Below are positions 31,501 through 42,816 of a stretch of DNA of 64,000 nt, one piece after another. Numbering within the stretch: the first letter of the stretch is position 1; every line of letters starts with the position of its first letter. Made by a program: the position numbers and the translations under genes. The notes below the pieces were generated by a model, which did not search any database, had not been told where the DNA came from, and worked only from the letters and a program-made list of their open reading frames with translations. The stretch covers positions 2,480,001 through 2,544,000 of the forward strand of contig JAKSZU010000013.1 in assembly GCA_026018925.1 (NCBI GenBank), read 5' to 3'. Source of the stretch: Tupaia tana. Lineage: Eukaryota > Chordata > Mammalia > Scandentia > Tupaiidae.

Positions 31501-33960
31501 ACCGCCTGACCAGGAAGCGGCCCAATGGGGAGAGAACCTAGGCCTGGGATGGCTCCAAACTCCCTCCCACCTGCCCCTCACGTGGATGCCCACCCCTCAT
31601 GGGTCCTGGGGTCCAGCCTGGGCCATCTTTCTACCCTTTGCATCCTGCTCCAGTCCCACTGTGGGTGGAAGTGGCAGCTGGAGCCCCCTGCCACATGCTG
31701 GTCTCCTCCTTCCTCCCAGGGTGCAGTGTCCCCAGGAAGGCCTGCCCCGAGGCCACGCCCAGCCACCTGTCACCATCCAGCGCTCCTCAGAGGCCAGACC
31801 CCAAGGGGCCAAAGGACATCCCGCCTGAAGCCGAGCAGGAGTATGTGGACATCATGAAGGGGCTGCTGGGACACGGTGGCCAGAGGGCAGAGGATGCCGT
31901 CCAGCCAGGACAGGAGGATGGGGCGTTCCCCGACCTGGGGCTCCTGAGCTACATGGAAGAGCTGTGCTCCCAGGAGGACTTTGTCACCAAGGTGGGCTGT
32001 CCTGGTTGCTGGTGTCTGCATGTTCTGGGGAGTCCCCCAGGCCTAGTAACTCAGCTGTACTGCTCAGCTCCTGACGGGGGGGAGTGAATGTGTGCGTGTG
32101 TGTGGGTGTATCTCCGTACGTTACTGTGGTCACTGTGTGTGTGTTTGTGGACACACGTGCGCATGCTACTGTGATCGTCTGTGTGTAGGTGGTGGGTGTG
32201 TCTGTGTGCCACTGTGGCTGCTCTATGTGTGTGTGGGGGTGCACGTTTCTATCCTACTCTGGCTGCTTTGTATATGCGTGTGGGTGTGTTTCTAAGCGTT
32301 CCCGTGACTCTGTGCGTGGTTAACGTGTGAGTGGTACACCAAGTGTGTCTGTGTATACGTGTCTCTCTGTGTGAGAGTGTGTGCTTCTTGTGTCCCTCTG
32401 CCTTGTGGGTGTGTAGGTATGTTAAGCGTTGCTTTGTTCAGGGTGAGTTTTACCATAGATGTCTGTGGTATGTGTCTCTGTGGGTCAGGGTGATGGGGAC
32501 GGTAGTGCTGTTGTATTTTCCACGTGTGAGTAGGCATGTCTGTGTGATTTGCATTTCTGTGTGTTCCTCTGTGTGGCCACAGACATGTATACGTTATGTG
32601 TACGTCTATCAGCGTTTCCTTTTCGGCGTTTACATGTAAATATCTGTGTGCGAGTCTGTGGGTGTTTGTGCGTGTGTGTGTGTCTGTGTGAGTCTCTGTG
32701 CGTATTAGGTGGACTCCACGATTTACAGTCACCTGGCAGTGCGCATGGGGCTGGGATGGGGGGTGCCCAGGACCCCGGGCCCCAGGCTCCTCTTTCCAAG
32801 GTCCCGACAGCTCTCTTCCTTCCACCCTAGGTGGAGGCCATCCTTCACCCACAATTCCTGGCAGAACTGCTCTCCCCAAAAGCAGGGATGGATCTCTTGG
32901 CCCTAATGGAGGAGCTGGAGCAGGAGGACAGGCTCGCCCCAGATCAGGTACCAGAGGACGGAGGGCTATCAGAGCGACCAGGGGTGACAGACTCCAGGGA
33001 GACCAGGAAGGGCAAGACACCTGGTAGACCAGGGACAGTGCGATACCATGGAAATGAGGGAGAGAGGAACATCGGGCAGACCAGGGAAGGAGAGATACTA
33101 GGTAGATCAGGTGGGAGGAACATCAGGGGGAACACGGTGACCAGATCAGGGCATTCTCAGCTTCCCCGCCTCCCCTAAGGTCCTGCCACTACCCTCCGCC
33201 CCCTCGTGACACTTGGCACAGAGGAACTCATATCCACTCTCCTTCCTCCCAGCTGGTGGAGAAACACCTGCAGGCCCTGAAGGAGGACAGGGGCGACGAG
33301 GCAGCCCCAGGTGCCCCTGGAGCACCTGTCCTGGGGCCCAGTAGATTTACGTCTGCGGCCTGCCGAGAAGAAGAGAGAGATGACCGTGGACCGCACGAAG
33401 GGATCGTTTTGGAGACCTCCCTGCCACAGAAGGCTGCCCAGGACCCTGAGAGACATGACGGTGGACATGCTGACATTCTCTGGCCTGAGGACACTGCTGT
33501 CATCTTAGGGCGTGTGGGGACACACCCACTGAGCACTGCTGGGCCAGCCTCTCCACGCCAGGGACACAGACTCTCTCATCCTTGCCCGGGGACCAGGGGA
33601 GCCTCAGGCGGTGTAGGCACCTCGCCTGTCAGGGGGATGTGCTGGCCAGCAGATGGGTCCAGCGAGGACGAAGAGCAGCTCCCCAGCCTGGCCTTCTTCA
33701 TGGCCTCCCCGCACAGCCTGCTGCCCTGGGTGCCAGCCCTGAGCCCTGCCCCCACCTCGGGCCGTCTCCGTCCTGGAGGTCGCAGGCCCCGGGGAGCAAC
33801 CAAGGCCCGATCTGCACACAGAAGAGGCCTGAGCTCAGCTGCCCGTCTGCCTTCCAAGTCAGAGAAGCGAGCGCTCATGGGAGGTCCCATCCCTAGTAGT
33901 AAGAAGCTGAAACTGAGGCCTGAGTTTGGGGTTTCTGCAGGGCAAGCCCTGGCTCTGTGA
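28585..33960 (+). CDS. NUTM2: NUT family member 2-like gene, copy 1 (exons 2-7)
   Basis: Spliced gene of the NUT family, nuclear and mainly testis-expressed; NUTM1 recruits p300/CBP, and NUTM2 function is poorly defined. Exons: 28585-29299, 30090-30218, 31168-31301, 31720-31991, 32831-32947, 33253-33960; every intron is GT-AG and phases agree. They encode 690 residues after the missing first exon. Exon 2 holds a proline-rich part and then the family block [20 protein letters not shown]. Exons 2/3 join as [13 protein letters not shown]; exon 3 has [13 protein letters not shown]; exon 4 [11 protein letters not shown]; exon 5 [18 protein letters not shown] and [14 protein letters not shown]; exon 6 [16 protein letters not shown] and an acidic end. 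Exons 5-6 correspond to the NUTM1 acidic p300-binding region. Exon 7 ends in a serine- and lysine-rich part ([20 protein letters not shown]) and stops 28 codons early. First in-frame ATG in exon 2 is 28788. Length fits NUTM2 rather than the longer NUTM1. Confidence 0.88.
32080..32715. repeat. (TG)-rich degenerate tract in intron 5, copy 1
   Basis: Between exons 5 and 6 about 630 bp of the plus strand are made of TGTGTG, GTCTGTGTG and TGTGGGTGT variants. The matching tracts are 46310-46945 (copy 2) and 60551-61190 (copy 3). Any long open frame across it is a product of the simple composition. Confidence 0.8.
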
Positions 33961-34044
33961 CTGGCTGCACCCTCACAGCCTCAGCAGAGGAAGTGGAATA
34001 TACTGGCCTCTGAGCAGAGGAAGACGCCACACTGCAGCCAGTAA
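33961..34044 (+). pseudogene. Untranslated remnant of the NUT C-terminal tail, copy 1
   Basis: Directly after the TGA at 33958-33960, and still in the same frame, 27 codons run to TAA at 34042-34044. They read LAAPSQPQQRKW..., with QRKTPHCSQ at the end. This matches the conserved end of human NUT proteins (a GGPSQ..RKR part, a basic cluster, then a terminal SQ). In the NUT family this basic tail behaves as a nuclear localisation region. The same remnant is at 48193-48276 and 62434-62517. Confidence 0.8.
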
Positions 34045-34268
34045 GGGTGTGTGGGGTCTCTGCAGGCCACCTTCGGGGAGGGCCTGGACTCGGTGTTGGG
34101 CCGTCTGCCGCCTGCACCTCAAAGGGACCAAGGGAGCCCCAGCCCCGATGACCCAGCTGCTCCTCAGATTTTCGGGGGTGGGGTGGGTGGGGCATTTGTT
34201 GGGGGTGTGGGGAGAGTGGGAGGCGCTGGGAGGTCAGGACCTCCAGGTCGGTCTTCGTATGTACATAA

Positions 34269-34274
34269 AATAAA
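34269..34274 (+). terminator. AATAAA polyadenylation signal, copy 1
   Basis: AATAAA lies 309 bp after the stop codon in TACATAAAATAAAGATTG and is followed about 25-45 bp later by T/G-rich sequence (TTGTTCTGTTGG). It is the best candidate for the 3' end of the NUTM2-like transcript. Confidence 0.7.
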
Positions 34275-34299
34275 GATTGTTCTGTTGGAAATGCTCTCA

Positions 34300-35052
34300 A
34301 GGTGCTGCCCTCTGAACTTGGGGGGTGTACGGCTCAGTGAAGGGAGGACAGTGAGGATGTGGGATTGGGAGGAGCCCTGTGCATCGACCCAGCTGACAGA
34401 CCGCGGTCTTCCTTGCACATTTTGGTAGGCCCCTGACACTGCTCCTGGGAGCTGACAGACTCTGACACCCCAGCACCCTGTTCCTCATCTCTGTCTCAGG
34501 GGAATCTTGCTTGTTTAGGGGTGTCCCCTGAGGATTCCTTGTTCTCTGATTCCCTGAAATACCTTTGGGTGCTTACGTGCTCTGGGACTCTCTGACCTCT
34601 GGGCCACTAACCAATTTTCTGACCTGAAACCTGGGCCTGGCACTGTTTTGGGGGGAGCTTCTCTCTGCTTCCCTGAAAGAGGCCACAGAGAAAGGATGGA
34701 AGGGTCTCCCCTCCCCTATACGGCTTGGCCTTTTCCTGAGGGTTGGGAATGGAAGGGCCTGGCTTCCAGTGTCCCTGTTCTAGGCTCAGAGCTCGCAGCG
34801 CCCTTGCCAAAGGGGGTTGTGAAAGTGAGCAGTGGTGTCAGCACCTCTGGATCCTAATCAGGGGACAGCAGGGCAGCGGGCTCAGAGAAGAGTGAGGAGG
34901 CCTCCGTTCAGTGGGAGCATTTGGCATACGACTGGCAGGAGCCCTTTCCCCACTGTGAGGGTTCTTTCCCTGCTTTCTGGCAGGGGAGTCCTGTCCTCCT
35001 GACTGAGGGGAACCACCTCGTTGTGGCCCTGGGGACTGACCTCGGGGTCTGA
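34300..35052. other. Downstream region of unit 1, no gene seen
   Basis: About 750 bp between the poly-A signal and the start of unit 2. Only short incidental frames are present and I recognise no repeat. Equivalent stretches are 48532-49284 and 62773-63525. Confidence 0.5.
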
Positions 35053-35445
35053 AGGCTAGCAATGACTGGACCCCATGGCGTGGCGGTGGGGGGGGGTCCT
35101 CACCCACCAGCCATGTCCAAGACAAGACAGCAGGCCTGCACCTACCCCGCTGATCCTCATGGGATCTGGGTGGGAGAGGCAGTGCCCATACGCACAGTGT
35201 GAAAATCTTGGAGGTCCACTTTGTCTAAACTAGCAATTTTGCAAACAACACAAACACCCCACTGGAAGATAAAGACACAAACACAGTGTCATAGCCCACA
35301 AATACACATACTTCAAAATTCCTGAATGTGAGGAACAGCCAAAACAGCCTCTCTGTGTTCAAACCTATGCACTGAATACCCACGTCTCACAGAATACAAA
35401 ATACATAAGCCCCATAAAGTCGATCGCAGGAGCGCACGCGTGCAT

Positions 35446-35446
<1 letters not shown>

Positions 35447-35476
<30 letters not shown>
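35447..35476. repeat. (CA)15 microsatellite, unit 2
   Basis: Fifteen CA dinucleotides follow GCACGCGTGCATG. Unit 1 has only about six AC at 21290-21301 at the homologous place and lacks the GC-rich lead-in. Confidence 0.95.
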
Positions 35477-35480
<4 letters not shown>

Positions 35481-37305
35481 CACCATCAATACTCTTCAAT
35501 TACTGAAAATCCACCTTAAAAGTGATGAGGATACACATACTTCCAAGCAACCCCGGGAGATTCTGAAAGAACTATGCTCCAGAACAAGCATAGACCACTC
35601 CCAAAAGGCTTTATACTGCCACAAACTCCCAATACACACACTCCCTAACCAATCCTGAATACACATTGCCCCCCCCACCCCCGTTCATAGTCACGTAAAA
35701 CACACACAAAAAAATCCCTGCATTCTGGGATATCCACACGCTCACAAACCCAAGCACACACGTGCAAATACTCCCAGTCCCTGAATACATGCACACCCAG
35801 AACATTATACTGAAACCCACACTCCAGAGGACGGCCTCCCCTCCGCCCCATTCTCCAGTGAGTCCCAAACACATGGAGAAATACTCGAGCATCCTCAGAA
35901 GAAAGACACTATCGATGCTCCTTATAAACGCATACTCAAAAGAATAAACTCACAGAATTGATCCACTTGTTGATGGATACACAGGCAAACTAGTGAACGT
36001 GCCCAAAGCACACAGAACTAACTCTAGTTATCTCATCGTGGATAAATACACATAAAACTGCATCCAAATCCTAAATTATACCAGTGTTGTATATGAACCA
36101 TCTCCACATTGTCAAATACTGTCCTATCTAGTGGACGACGTGAATGTATTCTGAGAACTGTGTCATAGGGTTTTATCTTTATGCAAACTCCATGGCATTG
36201 CTCAATGACCCCAAGCTGTCACTGTCTTATAGGGCACGTGAGTGTGCTATGAAATAACCATATATGATACAATTCCATAAAAACATAATCCTCACACATC
36301 CCTTAAAAACACAGAACCTCACTTCTCTATCTGATACATGCATATTCAACTAGGAGAACATACAACCGTAAGAACCGCCTACTGATAAACGCAATCACAT
36401 AAGCTCACTGGACAGTCGACCAAAGGGCAATTCCCCTTGGACACACTCGTTACCATGTAGTTCTCCACATGTCCCAGGTCTACCTTCGATGTGCTTGGAT
36501 TCCCATTACAAATATGCAAACACGTAACCCTATCTCCACACACGCTCACATAGCCTCCCGCTACCTGAACGTCCCTCATCGTAGACGTCCAAATACTCAC
36601 ACAGAAGTCCTTCTTCCGCCCGCCAGAATAGAGAATCATACACACCCCACCTCACAGCTGCACACACTCATCTTATGAGACACCCAAAATAGTCCCTGGG
36701 CCACCCTCACACACCGAGAAATCCAAACACAGCTCTTGAAAGAAATCACAAAGAGAAACAGACATCACCTGAATACACAAGTGGTCCTCCCGCCTTTTCC
36801 GACGTACAACCCAGAGAGACCAAATACCCCCCAAGATAGAGAAGTCCGGTAATCCTTACACACCTGCCTTTACACACATACATGTTTAAAACACTCTTGG
36901 GACAAACATGCAAAATATTCCTCCGAGCCTCAAACGATCAACAGCTAAGGTCAACTCTTGGGGTACGCATACATCTCACATCCTCCAAATACAAACCCTG
37001 AACCCTACACACTCACATTACCGCAAATATCCAGAGACATTTCCAAACCACATCTGTAAAGTCACCGAACAGCCTTTCACCAACCCATTAAATATGCAAC
37101 GCACTTGTAACGGAGTTCATAAGAACACCTCCCCAACGGACACCCAATGGAGACAGGCAAGGAACCTCTCGTATCCCTTGAACCACTACCTGCCCAGGAA
37201 GCTACATCCACAAGTATACCACCCTAAGTAGGGGTAAAAATAAGTACCCCACAGTTCCATAGAAATGAAACTAAAAACAAAACTGCCTATGCCGTTCCAA
37301 TGGAA

Positions 37306-37527
37306 TAGCAGGTCAAACGTGTGTGTAGGGAGCCAGACGCACGTGGCCAACGATGATTTGAACTCTAGTCCCCTGGTGGCTGGAATAACATGCACGGCGC
37401 TTCTGTGTGTATGCCCAGATCCTGACGTGGTGGAGGAAAAAGGGTTGCAGAGTGACCGCGCCCCACTGGGGTATGCTATTTGTCTTTCTCTCTCTGACAA
37501 GCACACACGCTCCGCTAGCAGTAAACA
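37306..37527 (+). mobile_element. Ancient tRNA-derived SINE, unit 2
   Basis: Copy of the unit 1 element carried by duplication. It has CTCCGCTAGCAG instead of CTCCCTAGCAG at its end, a change private to this unit. Confidence 0.7.
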
Positions 37528-38610
37528 GGGGAGAAAACGGAAAAACAGCGAGGCAGGCAGTCAGTCAGAAATCAGTGGGCAGCTCAGACATACTAGCCGA
37601 GGAACATCTGCTACATCGATTACTACGAATCACGGAGTGCAGCCAGACCCTGCACGGGAAAACTCCTTCCTCCTTTCAGGCTCCCGGCCCTGGGCTGGAA
37701 GCCAGGTCCACATTCTAGTTCTGCGCTTTTATCTGCAATCTCAACATTGGCCATGTGTCGTTAGGTACTCCAATTCCTTAAGTTCCTCACTTGAGAGAGA
37801 GATGCCCAAGGGCAGATAAAAACCCCATCAAGTCCAATAAACAAGGGAGACACTACGAAAACACTTTCCCTACATATTCATTAGCAAAGTTCACAGTAAA
37901 AGTAACACCTAACCCCATGCCCAGTGCAGCTCCCCTTCTCGGGCATCTGGACAGGCGAAGGCCTTTTTGGCACAGGGTGTGTGCCTTTGCTATGAAAAGT
38001 GTTCACTTTTCTATTAAATCAAGGGGAAGATTGGGAGAGAATTGAAACTTCTCTCTTCCTACTTTACCTGTCTGTGGTTTCCCATTTCTGTGTCTTAGGG
38101 CCCGTCTTTAATCTTAGAAACCTGGATGTAGAAACAGAGCATTTCACACACCGCAGCTCAGCTCTCCCATCCGATAACATCACTTAGACCCTCCAGTCCA
38201 TCCTCTTGACAAGCCAGAGCCCGTGAATACACACAGGTAGTAAGTTTTACTGATAGAATACACGAGTGGCATACATTTGACAAGGAATTGAAGAGAAACT
38301 CGACTTTACTCTAGATTCTCTACAGGCAAATGATTCACACCTAACGGTTTTGAAGATGTTTCCAAATGCCTAAAAAGCCAAGCAGTGCTTGAAACTCAAC
38401 ATCCGGGTATGTTTGCAAAGTTGCTCAGAGCGTGGATAAACGAGAGCAGTCAGGGCACGAATGTTTCTGGAGGTTTTTCTGCATGACCACCAGGTTCACG
38501 GGGGACTCGATGAGAATGTGCCTTGGATCCTGGCTCATTTGTCAGCGACAAAAACTACTGCTGGGCGGAACTGGGTAAGGGATTCAAAGGCCAACTAAGT
38601 TCTCCCCAAG

Positions 38611-39191
38611 GGCGTCACTACTGAGACATGAGGGAGGCAGCCCTGACTCAGTACAGGGACGCCGCCCTGCGCGGCAGCACAGCACAGAAGTAACCCTGTC
38701 TGCAGCTGGCCGGGCTCCCTGCTCCAAAGGCTTGCCTGCAGCGAGCTGGCCGCAAGAGGGCGCAGACCCGCCTGGGGCAGGGCAGCTGCACAGACACAGG
38801 AGGAGGTGCGCCCCCGAGCAGGTGCAGGCCAAGTGTGCACCTGCACCTGGAGGGGCCGGGCCCGGACTTCCATTACTTCCTCCTCATGTAACTGCTTCCC
38901 TCCCATGGCCGCCCCGCCCCAACTGCCGCCCGCGTCCGCGTGTCCCCCTGGGCGGGAACCGCTAGCAAGAGACGCTGGGTGCTGTTGCCACAAGGCCTGA
39001 GAACTGCCTCCGCGCGGCCCACGCGGCCTTAGGCTTTAAGCGCTACCGCAGGGCAAAGGAATGGCTGCCAGGGCCGCTGGGGAGCTTCTCTGAGGACAGC
39101 GACTAGTCCTGCAGACAGTCCTACCCGGCTGTCCTCCCTTTAAACCATGCACGCCTGAAACAGCCCTTCATGCTTTTCACATCGCAACCCT
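38611..39191. promoter_or_regulatory. CpG-rich block, candidate promoter, unit 2
   Basis: Near-identical copy of the unit 1 block at the same distance upstream of the unit 2 gene. Confidence 0.5.
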
Positions 39192-42100
39192 GCCAAGAAC
39201 GCACCGGGATGCCACCGCGGTGCAAGACTCTGGGAACCTGGACCCTAAGGCAGTGGACCCTCAGGTCGGGGCAGTGCGTCCACACTCTCCGAGCATCATT
39301 CCTTTCACTCTGTCTTGCTCACCCGTCCAGAAAATAGTATGGCCCTGTAGTCACACTCATTCCATTCTCAAGGTCCCATGGAAGATTTCTGGCCAACAAG
39401 TTTAAACCTGGGAAATGCTGTTATGGATACTTTGCTCTCATTCCATCCCTCGAGGTTTTCCTACCTCACTTGCTCTTAGCATGTCTGTACAATACCTAGA
39501 GATTGTCAGTAAACATGGCTCACAATGTTGCTTTCAATATGTCTGTTACACCTCTGAGCAAGACTTGACATGGAGGGTTGATTTCAGCCCACAGAGCAGA
39601 GAGGACAGGAACCACTTTACCCTTCTACACCCCGTACTGAGAAACGGCAGCGGGATTTCAGGTGGCACTAACGAAACTCCAGCAGTCAACTCACTGACTT
39701 GCACTTACAGTAGTTTCACAAGGAGCTTCAGTGTAGCTGTTTCTGATGATATGCCGACTAGTACCACTTCTCAATCCACAAGGTACCTTGGAAAGCCAAG
39801 GATGGCTTCAAACTGCATATTTTGGGCTTGCACTCGTATCTACATGGACGCTGGGTATGGTATACCCAAGTCGCTGAAATACCAGGGCTCACTTAGGAAT
39901 ACCAAAGTCTGCTCTGGTTTTGGCATCTGTTCCTGTTCCACATGTGCTTAGAGACTAAGTCGTGTTGGACAGCTACTTCAAATTCCCTAGCAGGCCAGCC
40001 TGCAGGCTTTCTTCCTGCAGTCTTTGTGTTTTGTGGTAGAGTCAAGTTTAACCTTCTGAGCTTTCTTACTGCACGTTCTCTGTCTCAAGAGATAAAACAC
40101 AGTAGCTTAAGAGAGTACACTTTGCAAGCAGGATTGCAGCTGAAATACTAGATGCCAATGAAATAGAAACTGAAACAAACCATGGACGCGTACTAGTAAA
40201 AGTATTTGCCAAGCAGTGCCGATTCAGCTTTCATTCTCCTTGGCTAAATTCAGCAATGCAATCTTCCGGATACATTAAACTGTAAGGCTACGTAGACCTC
40301 CTCATTCTGGAAGTGCAGCCCACAGAAAGAGAACACGACAGCAAGTACAAGGCCAGGCATTATAAATATCAGCAAAATTCTTAAAAATCCTATTATTATT
40401 TTAACCATTAGAGTGCTGAAACCTCTCAAAAAACTTTAAAATAACTTGCACACGTGGTTAGTTGCAAGATAAACCTCTGGACAGATCAAATGGAATCACA
40501 TCACTGAGGAGTGCAAGCAGAAAGAAAACGGGGTGACCAAGGGAAAGCTGAGGGAGAAGACTCGTCACTGGGTTTTTTCGGTGTGTACAACTTCACTTTT
40601 GGAAGCATGCAAAATATTAAATTCCAGTCTTGATTTGTAACGAAAATCTCCAAAGACAGGGCAGCCATTCTACCTTGCAGGTAAAACTTCTCTCCTCACT
40701 GTAAGAGAATGAAAGTGCTCCCCTGTCTCCCCTCAACTGGCTCTCCTACCTGTGGAGTCGTCTGCTCTGTACACTTGCCTTACAATCCTGCTTCCGCTAG
40801 CTTAAAAAAAAAAAAAAAAAAACTCATTTAAAAGGGTAAATATTTTACTGCTTAATACACAATGCATGTAGAATGAAAAAGATGAGGTTTCCTAGAAAGC
40901 CTTAGCTACAAAGTCACTCTTGGCTGTAGAAAGGGTAGATGACCCTGTCCTGCTGGAGTCTGCAGAGATTCCAGGAATGGACCACACTTGGGAAAAGTAG
41001 GGCTGTCTCCTGCAGGACTTAAGGGCACGTAGCCGGCAGATAGTCCTGCACTGCCGGCGACAGTGAGTTTTCAAACACCGAGTCCGCCACCTGCTATGCC
41101 TGCTATTTCTTAGACTATGTAGTCTCAGTTTGTGCAGAAAGGACAGTCACTGCTAGAATTACTCAGCCTATCTCTACGGTAGGGAATCAGGGTGAGATAA
41201 GGAGAACAGAAGTAAGTGGACTGTGAACATTGGAAGCACGAGGGGCAGGAATGGAAACCTTTGGGCTAATGATCTGAGAAGGCTCACAGATTGCCTCAGA
41301 GGCACACACCAGTGGTGGTGCCACTGAATTCTTGAAGGAACTTCAGGTTTTTGCCCACCTGCTAGAGCTCCCCATGGAATCCCACCCCTCTACAAGCGCA
41401 GCTTCCCGCTGCCCCTCCCCCACCACAGAATGTCTGTTGCCCCACATTCTGCCAGTTTAAATTCAAATCTTGCCCTGCCCCACATGGGCTACTGGCTACT
41501 GAGCGCCTGCCACAGGCAGATCACGCTCTGGGTCCTGTGCTTAGCTCGTGCCGTAGTAGGGGCTGCTGACAGTCAGTCGTGGCAGTGCCCCCGTGTGTGA
41601 CGATGCTGTCGGCAGGAGGTAAGCCTGGGGGATAGGGAACTTGTTTTCAATCTCCCTATCATCCCCACAAGGCCCTGGGAATTGAAACTTGACTTGTCTG
41701 GGTAACAGCTGGTCGGACTGAGGAGAAGCGGGGAGACCGGACACCCCCAGGGCATCGTCCAGGTGAAACCTGGTCGACGGCCACCTCAGACTGAAGAGAT
41801 GGGGACGAAGGCTCCTTAGAGTTTGTCACTCACAGGAGATATATTGGATGAAGAGACGAATGGGATCGGAGGCGTCGATTTTTCTACAAGGGTGACAGGT
41901 CACACCAACGTAGCTCTGTAGAGGGGGGCTGCGATGTGTATGCTGTGGCCACAGGGAGGTCTGAGACATGTGCTTTAGGAGACTGGATCTTACTCTTGGT
42001 CAGTTCTCAGAGACTTCACCTGTAGAAACCTTGATCCCAGGGGACCGGTGGGAACGAAGGGCCTGCGGTGAACAGTGCTGAGTAGGCTTGGCTCTGACTG

Positions 42101-42816
42101 CATCCTCAGTGAAATACCCTCCACGGAAGTGAGGCTGGAAGGGCTCTCTAACTGCCACCACCCAGAGATGCTCAGCTGTGTCTTTCCCCCGGTGGCTCCG
42201 CTTCCTGTATAGGAGCTGCTGTCCTTGACTGAACAAGGCAGGGAAGCCGTGTATCCGTAACCACAATGGGGCTTGGCTTTCCTTAGGGTGTCCTGAATTG
42301 TGTCCCTTTTGTGGAAATGTGGCATTTCAGAACCTACTGACGGTGAGCCAGTACTTAACGATGCAACCTCACCCTTCACTTTCTTGTCCAGGGGAGGCGT
42401 TGGCTCACACGCAACTCTATGGTGTGTCATTATCAGGGACAGACGGCGAGTACTGTGGGCTCTTCGCTGCAAGGGCCTACGAGGGCTGTTTTCCATTATA
42501 CGAGAGGAAGTACAGTGGCATCCAATGAGATGATCTCCTGTTATTAGAACGACAAGCAGGACAGACGTCCTGACGGACCGGGTACACATGTGTGCAAGCT
42601 GTCCTCCTTGCCTCAGATTTTCCTGAGGTCCTACTACACAAAGGGCGCCTTCGACAGGACTTTGTCCCACCTGAATTGTGGCTCCTTCCCGCTTGCTGGT
42701 GGGGCCTTACTACTTTGTGGGGAGGTATCATGGGAGGACCATCCATTTACCACAACGCAGGCTCTTGTGACCAGCCTTTCCTCCTACGCCACCCACCTCT
42801 TTCCCTTTCTCCACAG

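Larger units (their letters stand above)
20935..35052 (+). repeat. Tandem array unit 1 (14,118 bp)
   Basis: The unit begins at AGGCTAGCAATGACTGGATC. The same sequence recurs at 35053, 49285 and 63526, all in the same orientation. Unit 1 is the most diverged copy, above all in its first 550 bp and across the gene, and is about 113 bp shorter near its start. It carries one NUTM2-like gene at 28585-33960. Confidence 0.95.

Noticed and set aside
32292-33020. 242-codon minus-strand open frame rich in HTHTHT and TQTHT
   Set aside because: It arises from translating the TG-rich intron 5 tract and the antisense of exon 6.
28585-33960. Assignment to NUTM1
   Set aside because: The protein length (about 690 residues after exon 1) and exon 7 size fit NUTM2; NUTM1 has a much longer last coding exon.
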